This document shows positions 17,721 to 26,877 of a stretch of 64,000 nt of DNA, piece by piece. Source of the DNA: Porticoccus sp964395715 (GTDB taxonomy: Bacteria; Pseudomonadota; Gammaproteobacteria; Pseudomonadales; Porticoccaceae). The notes under the pieces are model-generated. The model was not told where the DNA came from and searched no databases. It saw only the letters and a program-made list of their open reading frames with translations. Location: contig CAYNAU010000001.1 of the NCBI GenBank assembly GCA_964395715.1, positions 641,257 to 705,256 of the forward strand, given 5' to 3'. The translations under genes were made by a program, and so were the position numbers. Position 1 is the first letter of the stretch; each line of letters opens with the position of its first letter.

Positions 17721-18720
17721 AAACGATCCGAACCGGATTGATCCTGTCGAGACGGCATCTGAGGGGAAGGCTCAGGAGCAGCTCGAAGCGTTGCGGGCCG
17801 GCCTGCATAATCTGGCATTTGACGTCACCGTGGATTGGCGCGCCAGTAATGCAGCCGAGAACTGGTATCTAGACTACTATGGCCTGGCATTGCCGGATGA
17901 CCTGTCCAGCGTCCGCTATTGCCTGGGCAGTTATTCGTCTTCCGGATACCAGATAGCGACCCATTACTGGCTGCCGGAAAACCCCCGTGGTACCTACCTT
18001 GTGGTACATGGTTATTTTGATCATATTGGCCTGTACGGACACCTGATCCGCTACCTGCTACGGCGCGGCTATGCGGTGGTTGCCTTTGATCTCCCCGGGC
18101 ACGGCCTGTCCAGCGGGGAGCGCGTCAGCATCAAAAGTTTTGACCGCTATGTGGATGTGTTTTCCGACCTGCTGAGGCAGTGTGAAGCCCACTTTCCCAA
18201 ACCCTGGAATGCAGTGGGACAGAGTACGGGCGGGGCGATCCTGATCAAGTATGTGATGGCGGCAAAGCCCCATCACTACCCCAATGACCTCACCGATGTC
18301 GTGGTACTGGCGCCGTTGATACGGCCCCGTGAATGGGTGAAAAGCCTGCGTACCTACAAGGTCTTTCATCGCATTCTCAAAAAAGTGTCGAGAACCTTCC
18401 GGCCCAATACGGCCAATGAGGCATTCAACCAGTTTCTGATGAGTGCCGATCCGCTCCAGTATGGCTATATCCCGATCGAATGGGTGGCTTCCATGAAACG
18501 CTGGACCGAGGAATTTGCCGCCCTGCCGCCCTGTGAATTCCCCCTGAGAGTGATACAGGGGGACTGTGATACCACCGTGGACTGGCGTTTCAATGTCGGC
18601 GCTATCCGCAAGAAATTCCCCAACATGAAGCTGGAGGTGATTCATGGTGCCCAGCATCACCTGGTCAATGAGGTCACCTGGCTGCGGGATAAGGTATTTA
18701 AGGCCATCGGCGAAGGCTGA
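17704..18720 (+). CDS. Alpha/beta hydrolase (serine aminopeptidase S33 / lysophospholipase-like)
   Basis: 338 residues. The hydrolase core is clear: VVHGYFDHIGLYGHLIRYL, then DLPGHGLSSGE, a nucleophile elbow GQSTGG (Ser in GxSxG), an acidic residue in the VIQGDCDTTVDW region and a late His in IHGAQHHLVNE. This is the pattern of monoglyceride-lipase or lysophospholipase-type S33 hydrolases; the substrate is unknown. No signal peptide, so cytoplasmic. Two adjacent ATGs (17704 and 17707) are equally possible starts. Ends at a bidirectional terminator shared with serA. Confidence 0.87.
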   Translation: MMTNAENDPNRIDPVETASEGKAQEQLEALRAGLHNLAFDVTVDWRASNAAENWYLDYYGLALPDDLSSVRYCLGSYSSSGYQIATHYWLPENPRGTYLVVHGYFDHIGLYGHLIRYLLRRGYAVVAFDLPGHGLSSGERVSIKSFDRYVDVFSDLLRQCEAHFPKPWNAVGQSTGGAILIKYVMAAKPHHYPNDLTDVVVLAPLIRPREWVKSLRTYKVFHRILKKVSRTFRPNTANEAFNQFLMSADPLQYGYIPIEWVASMKRWTEEFAALPPCEFPLRVIQGDCDTTVDWRFNVGAIRKKFPNMKLEVIHGAQHHLVNEVTWLRDKVFKAIGEG

Positions 18721-18744
18721 TGTTTTCTGCCACAAAGTCGACAC

Positions 18745-18776
18745 ACAAAAAAACCGCCGTAATGGCGGTTTTTTTG
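18745..18776. terminator. Bidirectional terminator between the hydrolase gene and serA
   Basis: ACCGCC and GGCGGT flanked by A7 on one side and T7 on the other give a near-perfect stem reading equally well on both strands, between two convergent genes. Confidence 0.93.
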
Positions 18777-18794
18777 TAATAGCGGTGTGTCAGG

Positions 18795-20024
18795 TCAAAA
18801 AAGAACCCGGCAGCGGATGGTGCCTTCAATGGTGCGCAGTTCCTTGAGCGCCAGGTCGCTGTATTCAGCATCCACATCGATGACCACGTAACCCACGGAC
18901 TCGGTGGTCTGAAGGTATTGACCGCTGATATTGATATTGTTGTCCGAGAACACGTGGTTGATGGCAGTCATGATCCCCGGTGTGTTGTGGTGAACATGCA
19001 GCAGGCGGTGAGTGCCCGAGTGGGAGGGCAGTGACACCTGCGGGAAGTTCACGGCACTGATCGTGGTGCCGTTGTCGCTGTACTTGACCAGTTTTTCGGC
19101 GACTTCGAGACCAATGTTTTCCTGGGCTTCCTGGGTGGAGCCGCCGATGTGCGGTGTGAGGATGACATTGTCATACTTGCGCAGCGGTGACACGAATTCT
19201 TCCTGGTTGGATTTTGGCTCCACCGGGAACACGTCGATGGCGGCACCGCTGATCTGCTTGGTTTCCAGGCGGCCACACAGGGCATCGATGTCCACCACTT
19301 TGCCGCGCGCGGCATTGATCAGGATGGCGCCTTTTTTCATGGCGGCCAGTTGGTCAGCGCCCATCATGTTGCGGGTAGCCGTGGTATCCGGCACATGCAG
19401 GGAGACAACGTCGGAAATACGCAACAGCTCACGCAGGGAGCCTATCTGTTCGGCGTTGCCCAGCGGCAGCTTGGTGACGACATCGTAAAATCTCACCTTC
19501 ATGCCCATGGCCTCGGCCATGACGCTGACCTGGCTGCCGATATTGCCATAGCCGATAATGCCAAAGGTCTTGCCGCGCACCTCGAAAGAGTTGGTGGCGG
19601 TTTTCAGCCAATCACCCTTGTGGGCAGCGGCATTTTTCTCCGGTATACCGCGCATCAGCATGATGGTTTCCGCAATTACCAGTTCCGCCACGCTGCGGGT
19701 GTTGGAGTAGGGGGCGTTGAAAACCACAACACCATGCTCGGTGGCCGCCTGCAGGTCTACCTGGTTGGTGCCGATGCAGAAGCAGCCGACGCCGATCAGC
19801 TTGCTGGCGGCTTCCAGAACGCGACGGTTTAGCTGGGTGCGCGAGCGTATGCCCACAAAATGAAAATCCTTGATCTTGTCCACCAGCTGGTCTTCAGACA
19901 GCGCCGCTTTCAGGTATTCCACATTGGTATAGCCGGCGGCTTCCAGGGTGGTGACCGCCGAGGGGTGAACGCCCTCCAGCAGTAGAAACTTAATCTTGGA
20001 TTTGTTCAGGGAAAAATTGACCAT
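18795..20024 (-). CDS. serA: D-3-phosphoglycerate dehydrogenase
   Basis: 409 residues, the length of the proteobacterial type with a C-terminal ACT domain. Oxidises 3-phosphoglycerate, the first step of serine synthesis; these enzymes commonly reduce 2-oxoglutarate to D-2-hydroxyglutarate in exchange. Motifs: NAD-binding GIIGYGNIGSQVSVMAEAMG, NAARGKVVD, the catalytic HIGGSTQEAQENI and a C-terminal ACT domain binding serine (HNTPGIMTAINHVFSDNNINISGQ region). Divergent from the hydroxyglutarate dehydrogenase gene at 20128. Confidence 0.97.
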   Translation of the reverse strand: MVNFSLNKSKIKFLLLEGVHPSAVTTLEAAGYTNVEYLKAALSEDQLVDKIKDFHFVGIRSRTQLNRRVLEAASKLIGVGCFCIGTNQVDLQAATEHGVVVFNAPYSNTRSVAELVIAETIMLMRGIPEKNAAAHKGDWLKTATNSFEVRGKTFGIIGYGNIGSQVSVMAEAMGMKVRFYDVVTKLPLGNAEQIGSLRELLRISDVVSLHVPDTTATRNMMGADQLAAMKKGAILINAARGKVVDIDALCGRLETKQISGAAIDVFPVEPKSNQEEFVSPLRKYDNVILTPHIGGSTQEAQENIGLEVAEKLVKYSDNGTTISAVNFPQVSLPSHSGTHRLLHVHHNTPGIMTAINHVFSDNNINISGQYLQTTESVGYVVIDVDAEYSDLALKELRTIEGTIRCRVLF

Positions 20025-20127
20025 ACGCTCCTCGATCCGGTGGCCATACAGCTATCTAAAAAAAAGGGCGGCTATGATACCATGCACGCCCTTCGATAAC
20101 TGCTCCTATTTTGTAGAGGATTCCGAG

Positions 20128-21528
20128 ATGACGGTTGCCCCCCCAGTCATTGAAAAATTGCGTGAAATTGTTGGTGAACAGCGAGTGCTAACAGACGATA
20201 GCGCCTTTCAGCAATACGGTGTGGATCGGACCACAATCTGGCAGCCGGCCCCCGGGGTGGTGGTGTTGCCGGAGACCACCGAGCAGGTTCAAGCCATTGT
20301 GCAGCTGGCCAATGCGGAAAAGCTGGCCATTGTGCCTTCCGGTGGTCGCACCGGGCTCAGTGGGGGCGCTGTGGCCCTGAATGGTGAAATTGTGATTGCC
20401 CTGGACCGCATGAACAAGGTACTAGATTTCAACGCTGTGGACCGAAGCGTGACCGTACAGGCGGGCATGATCACACAACAATTACAGGAGTTTGCCGAAC
20501 AGCAGGGGCTGTTTTACCCGGTGGACTTCGCTTCCACAGGTTCCAGCCAGGTCGGCGGCAATATCGCCACCAATGCCGGCGGTATCAAGGTGATCCGTTA
20601 CGGCATGACCCGCGACTGGGTGCTGGGGCTGAAAGTGGTGGATGGCCATGGCCACATTCTCGATCTCAACCACGGCCTGGTGAAAAATAATACCGGCCTC
20701 GACTTCCGTCATCTGTTTATCGGTTCCGAGGGCACCCTGGGTATCATCACCGAGGCGACCCTTGGGCTGACCAAGCCCCCGAAAGAGCTGAGTGTGCTGG
20801 TGCTGGGGGTGTCAGACATACCCAGCATTATCGATGTGCTGAAAGTCTTTAATGACGGCATGGACTTAACCGCGTTCGAGTTCTTTACCCACAATGGCAT
20901 GGAGCGGGTGGTGGACCACAGCGAAGTGCCGACACCCTTTGAGTCCGAAGCGCCCTGTTATGCGCTGCTGGAATTCGAGCAAACGTCCGAGGCGGAGCTG
21001 GATCGCGCCATGGAATTGTTTGAAACCTGCGTCATGGAAGGCTGGGTGCTGGACGGCGTCATCAGCCAGAGCCTGACCCAGGCGGAAAATCTCTGGAAGC
21101 TGCGTGAGGACATGTCGGAAACCCTCTCCCAGTGGAAGCCCTATAAAAATGATATCAGCGTCAATGTGTCGCGCATGCCGGAATTCATTGCCCGGGCAGA
21201 GGCGTTGGTGTCCGAGCAGTACCCGGATTTTGAAGTGGTCTGGTATGGCCATATCGGTGACGGCAACCTGCACCTGAATATCCTCAAGCCCGACGAGCTG
21301 TCAATTGACGATTTTACCGCCCGCTGCAGTGGCGTCAGCAAGCAGATCGGAGCCCTGGTTGAAGAATTTCACGGCAGTGTTTCCGCCGAGCACGGCGTTG
21401 GCTTGCTGAAAAAGGATTTGTTAAGTTACAGTCGATCAGCTGCCGAAGTGGCCCTGATGCAGCAAGTGAAAAAAGCCTTCGACCCCAATGGCATCATGAA
21501 TCCCGGCAAAGTGGTGGATGCCATCTGA
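20128..21528 (+). CDS. FAD-linked D-2-hydroxyglutarate dehydrogenase (GlcD family)
   Basis: 466 residues from the ATG at 20128 (AGAGGATTCCGAG upstream). FAD_binding_4 domain with PSGGRTGLSGG and the NAGGIKVIRYGMTRDWVLGL stretch, then the FAD-oxidase C-terminal domain with HIGDGNLHLN and EHGVGLLKK. Family members oxidise D-lactate, glycolate or D-2-hydroxyglutarate. Direct neighbourhood with serA points to the last: in Pseudomonas the two enzymes are coupled, the dehydrogenase regenerating 2-oxoglutarate from the by-product of SerA. Here the genes are divergent with about 100 bases between. Confidence 0.87.
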   Translation: MTVAPPVIEKLREIVGEQRVLTDDSAFQQYGVDRTTIWQPAPGVVVLPETTEQVQAIVQLANAEKLAIVPSGGRTGLSGGAVALNGEIVIALDRMNKVLDFNAVDRSVTVQAGMITQQLQEFAEQQGLFYPVDFASTGSSQVGGNIATNAGGIKVIRYGMTRDWVLGLKVVDGHGHILDLNHGLVKNNTGLDFRHLFIGSEGTLGIITEATLGLTKPPKELSVLVLGVSDIPSIIDVLKVFNDGMDLTAFEFFTHNGMERVVDHSEVPTPFESEAPCYALLEFEQTSEAELDRAMELFETCVMEGWVLDGVISQSLTQAENLWKLREDMSETLSQWKPYKNDISVNVSRMPEFIARAEALVSEQYPDFEVVWYGHIGDGNLHLNILKPDELSIDDFTARCSGVSKQIGALVEEFHGSVSAEHGVGLLKKDLLSYSRSAAEVALMQQVKKAFDPNGIMNPGKVVDAI

Positions 21529-21551
21529 TATAACCCCCAGGGAGAGTCCCC

Positions 21552-21938
21552 GTGACCGAGCAGATGTCAGAAGAACCCTTGCCCCTCAGCGGTGAAGTGA
21601 TCAGCGCGGTTGAAGAGGAAAAACTCAAGAATCTCACCCTGCTGGTGTATCTCCTGCAGGGGCTGAGTCTGGTGGTGGGTCTGACCGCTGTCGCCGGGGT
21701 GATAATCAATTACCTGAAACGCGACGAGGTACGCGGCACCTACCTTGAGTCCCACTTCAACTGGCAGATCAAAACCTTCTGGTGGTTGCTGGCGGGTGTG
21801 GTAATCGGCTCGTTGCTGGCCTTTGTGTTGATCGGCTTTGTGGTGCTGTTTGCGGTGTGGGTCTGGTACATCTACCGGATTGTGAAGGGCTGGCTGGCCC
21901 TCAATGACGGCAAAGGAATTGACAATGTACTACCTTGA
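21552..21938 (+). CDS. Small membrane protein, DUF4870-like
   Basis: 128 residues from a GTG start with GGGAGAG upstream. A charged N-terminal 25 residues are followed by three hydrophobic segments (about 28-50, 73-90 and 90-112). The internal YLESHFNWQIKTFW sequence, a short amphipathic piece between the helices, resembles DUF4870/YtfI-type proteins. Function unknown. The next gene begins within its last codons, so the two appear translationally linked. Confidence 0.75.
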   Translation: MTEQMSEEPLPLSGEVISAVEEEKLKNLTLLVYLLQGLSLVVGLTAVAGVIINYLKRDEVRGTYLESHFNWQIKTFWWLLAGVVIGSLLAFVLIGFVVLFAVWVWYIYRIVKGWLALNDGKGIDNVLP

Positions 21939-22602
21939 TCACTCGCTGCACTTTGCCAATGGCCGGTCGGCAGAAATTCCCGCCGGCAAAGTGGTCTGTG
22001 TGGGCCTCAATTACCGCGACCATATCAGTGAGATGAACAGCCAGGCCGCCAGCGAGCCGGTACTGTTCATGAAACCCTCCACAGCCCTGGCCTCCCTGGA
22101 ACAACCCGTGGCCATTCCCGTGGCCTATGGCGCCTGCCACCACGAAGCGGAAATGGCGGTGCTGATTGGGGAGCAACTGACCGAGTGTACCGAGCAGCAG
22201 GCGGAAGCTGCCATTGTCGGTGTCGGCGTGGCTCTGGATCTGACCCTGCGGGAACTGCAGGCGCAGCTCAAGCAGAAAGGCCATCCCTGGGACAAGGCCA
22301 AGGGCTTCGATGGCGCCTGTGCCGCCTCGGCATTTGTGGAGCGCGCCAGGGTGCCGGACCTGCAAAACGTCCAGATTCGGCTGACGCTGAACGGCGAAGT
22401 GCGCCAGGAATCCAATACCCGCCTGATGATTACCCCGGTGCCGCAATTGCTGGCATACATCTCCCGCTTTTTTACCCTGATGCCCGGCGATATTGTACTG
22501 ACCGGAACCCCGGCCGGTGTCGGTCCGCTGGCACCCGGGGACCAGCTGACCGTCGAGTTGGTGGACCTCATCTCGGTTTCAACCTCGGTCGTGGCACGTT
22601 AA
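21925..22602 (+). CDS. Fumarylacetoacetate hydrolase family protein
   Basis: 225 residues from the ATG at 21925; the earlier ATG at 21904 lies inside the preceding gene. The FAH fold is clear: VGLNYRDHISEM, FMKPSTALASLEQPV, the metal-binding HHEAEMAVLIG, VALDLTLRELQ, KGFDGACAAS and LTGTPAGVGPLAPGD. Small single-domain members are hydrolases or decarboxylases acting on oxo-acids (for example acylpyruvate hydrolase or oxaloacetate decarboxylase); the substrate is undetermined. Confidence 0.9.
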   Translation: MYYLDHSLHFANGRSAEIPAGKVVCVGLNYRDHISEMNSQAASEPVLFMKPSTALASLEQPVAIPVAYGACHHEAEMAVLIGEQLTECTEQQAEAAIVGVGVALDLTLRELQAQLKQKGHPWDKAKGFDGACAASAFVERARVPDLQNVQIRLTLNGEVRQESNTRLMITPVPQLLAYISRFFTLMPGDIVLTGTPAGVGPLAPGDQLTVELVDLISVSTSVVAR

Positions 22603-22691
22603 CGATCCACATTGACGGCAGCGCCCATGCACTCTCGGCCACCGCATCTGCTATGCTCAATGGCCAAGTCCGTTCCTCAAGAGGTGTTTAC

Positions 22692-23171
22692 ATGACCATT
22701 TCCGTAGGCGAAGCCATGCCCAACATCACCGTGAAAACCATGGGTGAGAAAGGCCCGGTGGACATCGCCACCGACGACATTTTCAAGGGTAAAAAGGTGG
22801 TGCTGTTTGCAGTTCCCGGTGCGTTTACCCCCGGTTGCAGCCTGACACACTTGCCCGGCTATGTGGTGCTGGCAGACCAGATCAAGGCCAAGGGCGTGGA
22901 CACCATTGTCTGCATGTCGGTAAATGATGCCTTTGTCATGGACGCCTGGGGCAAAGCCCAGAATGCCGACGAGCTGCTGATGCTGGCCGATGGCAATGGC
23001 CAGTTTGCCACTGCTCTCGGCCTCGAAGTCGATGCCAGCGGTTACGGCATGGGCTTGCGCAGCAAGCGCTTTGCGTTGATTGCCGAGGACGGCATCGTCA
23101 CCCATCTGGCGGTAGAGCCCGCGGGTGGCATTGATGTCAGTTCGGCGGAGAAGATACTTGCCGAACTCTGA
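22692..23171 (+). CDS. Peroxiredoxin (Prx5 / AhpE-like, thiol peroxidase)
   Basis: 159 residues. The ATG at 22692 follows AAGAGGTG; a longer frame reading from 22185 is a shadow of the gene before it. Prx5-subfamily features: the VPGAFTPGCS active site with the peroxidatic Cys49, THLPGY, and CMSVNDAFVMDAWG. It reduces hydrogen peroxide and alkyl hydroperoxides using a thiol reductant. Compare the homologue at 47218, which has lost this cysteine. Confidence 0.94.
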   Translation: MTISVGEAMPNITVKTMGEKGPVDIATDDIFKGKKVVLFAVPGAFTPGCSLTHLPGYVVLADQIKAKGVDTIVCMSVNDAFVMDAWGKAQNADELLMLADGNGQFATALGLEVDASGYGMGLRSKRFALIAEDGIVTHLAVEPAGGIDVSSAEKILAEL

Positions 23172-23394
23172 TCAGCCGGTTGTGCATCCCGGACGCTATC
23201 GCCACTACAAGGGAAATGACTACCAAGTCATCGATGTTGCCCGGCACAGCGAAACAGAAGAGTGGCTGGTGGTCTACCGGCCACTCTACGGTGAAGGGGG
23301 GTTATGGGTGCGGCCCCTGGCGCTGTTTGGGGATGTGGTTGAGCGGGACGGGGCGCGCGTGCAGCGTTTTCAGTACATCGCCGCGATGGACTAG
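23158..23394 (+). CDS. DUF1653 domain protein
   Basis: 78 residues from a TTG start at 23158, which has GCGGAGAAG directly upstream and overlaps the end of the peroxiredoxin gene by 14 bases; a GTG at 23182 is the alternative. The body is the compact DUF1653 domain: HPGRYRHYKG, YQVIDVARHSET, VVYRPLYG, LWVRPLALF and RFQYI. Function unknown. The overlap suggests translational coupling with the peroxiredoxin. Confidence 0.85.
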   Translation: MPNSDQPVVHPGRYRHYKGNDYQVIDVARHSETEEWLVVYRPLYGEGGLWVRPLALFGDVVERDGARVQRFQYIAAMD

Positions 23395-23402
23395 TGGAGC
23401 TT

Positions 23403-23687
23403 TCAGTGGCGGGGCAGTAGCGGGCGACCGTCAAAGTAGTCGCTGCGGCGGATTAACTCATCGGTGATGGAACCGATAAAGCCGGCATCCATCATGCAGC
23501 CCGGAATTTCGGCGATTCGCAGAAGGTCCCACAGCTTGCTGCTGGAGAGCATGTCGATGGATGTATCGATCCAGTGGTAGATATATTCACCATCACCATT
23601 CACTTCCACAAAAAAATTTCTGGCCTGCTGCCGCATCAGGTTGGCAATGGGCTGTTGGGTGCTGCTTTCATTCGCTGCCTTATTCAT
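23403..23687 (-). CDS. Small conserved-looking hypothetical protein
   Basis: 94 residues. The ATG has GAGGAAAATGCC upstream, a strong site. The sequence is a soluble mixture of helix-forming and acidic residues with no transmembrane segment and no motif I recognise; it has one Cys (C64 region, PGCMMDAGF). It lies convergent to the DUF1653 gene with only 8 bases between the stops. Real by its start signal and codon use, function unknown. Confidence 0.65.
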   Translation of the reverse strand: MNKAANESSTQQPIANLMRQQARNFFVEVNGDGEYIYHWIDTSIDMLSSSKLWDLLRIAEIPGCMMDAGFIGSITDELIRRSDYFDGRPLLPRH

Positions 23688-23869
23688 GGCATTTTCCTCG
23701 TTCTTTTCTTTTGTTCATGGCAAAGCCTAGTGCTGCCCTGTGTCAGCAGTGTGAAATTGCTGTGACAAATTGATGACATTGCGCCGCTTGGAACGAAAAA
23801 CCGTCTGGACTTTTGGGGTTTCAGACAGCAAAGTACGCGCTCTCCAGAGTACCGGCGAGGGTCAACAAC

Positions 23870-25009
23870 ATGTCTTCCATCCTGTTTGAAAAGAGGCGTG
23901 CCAATATCAATGGGGCAGGTGCGCGACTGGCGACAATACTGGTGGGGTTGTGCCTGGCAGCATTCTGGTTGGGACAGCCATTCCTGCAACGGCAAATCGC
24001 CGCCGAGGCCCTGGCGATACATCCCTGGTTGCCGAGCGGCGTCTTTTCTCTGACGGTTTTGGTAGGTGGCTTGCTGTCGATCTTTTTCATTCGCCTCGGC
24101 GACTGGCGTCGTTTAAGCCTGATTGCCGGCCTGGTTTCTGGTGCCGCTTTCCTGCTGCCAGGGTTCGTGGCAGGTAATGCCGTGTTGTGGTCCTGTCTTG
24201 CGTTTGCCGGGCTGTTTGCCGGTTTCGGTCTCAGTGTGGTGGTGACCTGTCTGGGTGATACGGTCGCGCCGGTTAGAAATTTTGCCGGGCTGCTGTTGCT
24301 GCTCGGTCTGGTGTCGGCTGGCTTGGATCAAGTCCGGGAAACGCTGCTGGCCGGTTTCAGCTTTCAACAGGGATTGTTGGGGGTGGCGGCTGCGGCTTTT
24401 GTGGCGATTCCCCTCAGCCGCCTGCTGCCATCCAGTGGATCAAAGCGCATCAGCTTGCTAAGTGACCAGGGCAGCCAGCTTTCAGCAGGGTTACTCGCGG
24501 CGTTGGCCGGCGGCCTGTTACTGTTCCTGGGTGGTGGCCTGCTGTGGTACCTGTGCGAACCCCTTGCCAGTGCCATGGCGTTGCAGGTTTCCGCACAGTC
24601 GGGCTTGGTGTTGTCGCTGGCCGGACCGCTGGGTGCAATCGTGGCGGCATTCCTGACTATCCGTGCGGGTTACGCCCTGCCATTCGTAGTGGCGGCTGTC
24701 ATCCTGCTGGCTGCCTTGGCCCTGCTGCAATTCCTGCCCGGAGAAACCGGGTATCTGGTGGGCTTTAGCCTGGTTGCCGCCGCCATGTTTTTTGCTGCCG
24801 CTTACATGCTTGGCCTCAGTGCACACCTTGATAGCAGCGGCCGTTATGCCCCGATGCTGTTGGTGGCACCGTTGGCCGGTCTGGTGGTCGGGCACCTGGT
24901 AGCTGGAAAATTTGCAGCCGGAGAAAATTTCCTGCTGCTCTGGGGCGGTACCGCAGCACTCTGGGTTGTCGGCACACTGTTGTTGCTGTGGGCGGGCAAA
25001 AGCCGCTAG
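23870..25009 (+). CDS. Multi-pass membrane protein, MFS-like
   Basis: 379 residues from the ATG at 23870 (GCGAGGGT upstream). I count about twelve hydrophobic segments spread evenly, the usual layout of a major facilitator transporter, but no diagnostic transport motif such as the loop 2-3 GxxxDRxGRR is present; the corresponding loop reads IRLGDWRRLS. Substrate unknown. It ends three bases before srkA and probably shares its transcript. Confidence 0.7.
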   Translation: MSSILFEKRRANINGAGARLATILVGLCLAAFWLGQPFLQRQIAAEALAIHPWLPSGVFSLTVLVGGLLSIFFIRLGDWRRLSLIAGLVSGAAFLLPGFVAGNAVLWSCLAFAGLFAGFGLSVVVTCLGDTVAPVRNFAGLLLLLGLVSAGLDQVRETLLAGFSFQQGLLGVAAAAFVAIPLSRLLPSSGSKRISLLSDQGSQLSAGLLAALAGGLLLFLGGGLLWYLCEPLASAMALQVSAQSGLVLSLAGPLGAIVAAFLTIRAGYALPFVVAAVILLAALALLQFLPGETGYLVGFSLVAAAMFFAAAYMLGLSAHLDSSGRYAPMLLVAPLAGLVVGHLVAGKFAAGENFLLLWGGTAALWVVGTLLLLWAGKSR

Positions 25010-25012
25010 CTG

Positions 25013-26026
25013 ATGAACAATGATGAGACCGGCGAACAGTCGGTAGCCTCCGCGGCACAGCCCTTCTACCAACTTGGCCCCGATAAGGTGATGGATGCCG
25101 TGGAGAGCCTCGGCTATCTCTGCGACGGGCGCCAGTTTCCCTTAAACAGTTACGAAAACCGCGTTTATCAGGTGGGCATTGAAGATGATGTGCCACTGAT
25201 CGCCAAGTTTTACCGTCCCGGACGCTGGAGCAACGAACAGATTCTTGAAGAGCATCAGTTCAGTTTTGAGCTGCAAGATCAGGAGTTGCCGGTAGTCGCA
25301 CCGATTCGGGATGCCGAAGGCCGCAGCCTGTTCGAATACGAGAACTTTCGTTTTGCACTGTTTCCCCGCAAGGGTGGCCAGGGACCGGAGCTGGATAACC
25401 TGGATAACCTCCACCTGTTGGGTAAACTGCTAGGCAGAATGCATGCGGTGGGAGCCGTGAAGCCATTTGTGCACCGACCGGTGCTGAATAGTCAGACCTT
25501 TGGCCACGATGCGGTGGCAACGGTGAGTGAATTTATTCCCGCCGAACTGAAGCTGTCCTACGATTCGCTGGTAAAGGATTTATTGCAGGCGGTGGATGAG
25601 GTGATTGCCGCTGCCGGTCCGGTGGCGCATATCCGCGTTCACGGCGACTGCCATGCCGGTAATATTCTCTGGCGGGATGACAACGCCCATTTTGTCGACC
25701 TGGACGACGCGCGCATGGCACCGGCGGTGCAGGATATCTGGATGCTGTTGTCCGGCAGTCGAGATAGGCAGTTGGCGCAACTGTCTGAAGTGGTCGATGG
25801 CTATGACCAGTTTTTCGAGTTTCACCCCCGTGAGTTGAAACTGGTGGAGGCATTGCGCAGCTTACGCATCATTCATCATGCGGCCTGGCTGGCCAGTCGC
25901 TGGGAAGACCCGGCATTTCCCATGGGCTTTCCCTGGTTCAATACCGTGCGTTACTGGAGCGAACACATTCTGGAATTGCGCGAGCAGTTTGCGGAGCTGG
26001 CGGAGCCCCCGTTGCAAGTGCTCTAG
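25013..26026 (+). CDS. srkA: Stress response kinase A (YihE/SrkA)
   Basis: 337 residues. Aminoglycoside-phosphotransferase-like protein kinase fold: an early Lys in IAKFYRPGRW, a catalytic loop HGDCHAGNILW, and the metal-binding VDLDDARMAPAVQD. In E. coli SrkA limits the MazEF death pathway and helps survival under envelope stress. Convergent with rpiA, 14 bases between stops. Not co-located with dsbA as it is in E. coli. Confidence 0.92.
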   Translation: MNNDETGEQSVASAAQPFYQLGPDKVMDAVESLGYLCDGRQFPLNSYENRVYQVGIEDDVPLIAKFYRPGRWSNEQILEEHQFSFELQDQELPVVAPIRDAEGRSLFEYENFRFALFPRKGGQGPELDNLDNLHLLGKLLGRMHAVGAVKPFVHRPVLNSQTFGHDAVATVSEFIPAELKLSYDSLVKDLLQAVDEVIAAAGPVAHIRVHGDCHAGNILWRDDNAHFVDLDDARMAPAVQDIWMLLSGSRDRQLAQLSEVVDGYDQFFEFHPRELKLVEALRSLRIIHHAAWLASRWEDPAFPMGFPWFNTVRYWSEHILELREQFAELAEPPLQVL

Positions 26027-26040
26027 CTGTTCAGCGCTCT

Positions 26041-26736
26041 TCAGTCTGCGGGGTAAAGGGTCTTGACGCCTTCCGCCGTGCCCAGCATCAATACGTCTGC
26101 GGGCCGCAGTGCAAACAGGCCGTTGGTGACGACCCCGGTAATGTTGTTGATCTTTTCTTCCAGTTCCCGGGCCGGGCTGATGGGGTGGAGATGGTGAACG
26201 TCGAGAATCACGTTGCCGTTGTCGGTCACCACACCTTGGCGATAGACCGGGTCGCCACCCAGCTTTACCAGTTCCCGCGCCACGTGGCTGCGGGCCATGG
26301 GAATCACTTCCACCGGCAGGGGAAAGGTTCCCAGGTGATCCACCCATTTGGACTGGTCGGCAATGCACAGAAATTCCCGTGCCACGGCGGCAACAATCTT
26401 TTCCCGGGTGAGCGCAGCGCCACCCCCCTTGATCAGCTCCAGGTGTGGATTGGTTTCATCCGCGCCGTCCACGTAGATGGTCACTTCATCGACGGCATTG
26501 AGATCATAGACGGGTATGCCGTGACCTTTGAGTCGATCTGCCGATGCCTGGGAGCTGGCCACGGTGCCGGCGATACGGGCCTTGTGCTCAGCCAACAGGT
26601 CAATGAAGCAGTTGGCGGTGGAACCGGTGCCGATGCCGACAATGCTTTTGTCATCGATACGCGACAGGGTGTATGCCACTGCGGCAGCGGCCACGGCCTG
26701 TTTCAGGGCGTCCTGGGAGGAAGTATTTGCGGTCAT
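26041..26736 (-). CDS. rpiA: Ribose-5-phosphate isomerase A
   Basis: 231 residues from the ATG at 26736 (an ATG four codons upstream is possible). Interconverts ribose 5-phosphate and ribulose 5-phosphate. Motifs: VGIGTGSTANCFID, the VDGADETNPHLELIKGGG active-site block with catalytic acid residues, and LTREKIVA. Divergent from ilvA as in many gammaproteobacteria. Confidence 0.96.
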   Translation of the reverse strand: MTANTSSQDALKQAVAAAAVAYTLSRIDDKSIVGIGTGSTANCFIDLLAEHKARIAGTVASSQASADRLKGHGIPVYDLNAVDEVTIYVDGADETNPHLELIKGGGAALTREKIVAAVAREFLCIADQSKWVDHLGTFPLPVEVIPMARSHVARELVKLGGDPVYRQGVVTDNGNVILDVHHLHPISPARELEEKINNITGVVTNGLFALRPADVLMLGTAEGVKTLYPAD

Positions 26737-26877
26737 GGGTGGGGCCATTGCTAAATTGGAGGTAGCAATTATACGGATCGCCTGCGGAAAGGACAGATAA
26801 CCCGTGACAGTGCTGGCTTTGCGCGGGGCGAAAATTTACTATTGCCCGCTAACCCTAACGGAAGTACTGGCCACACC

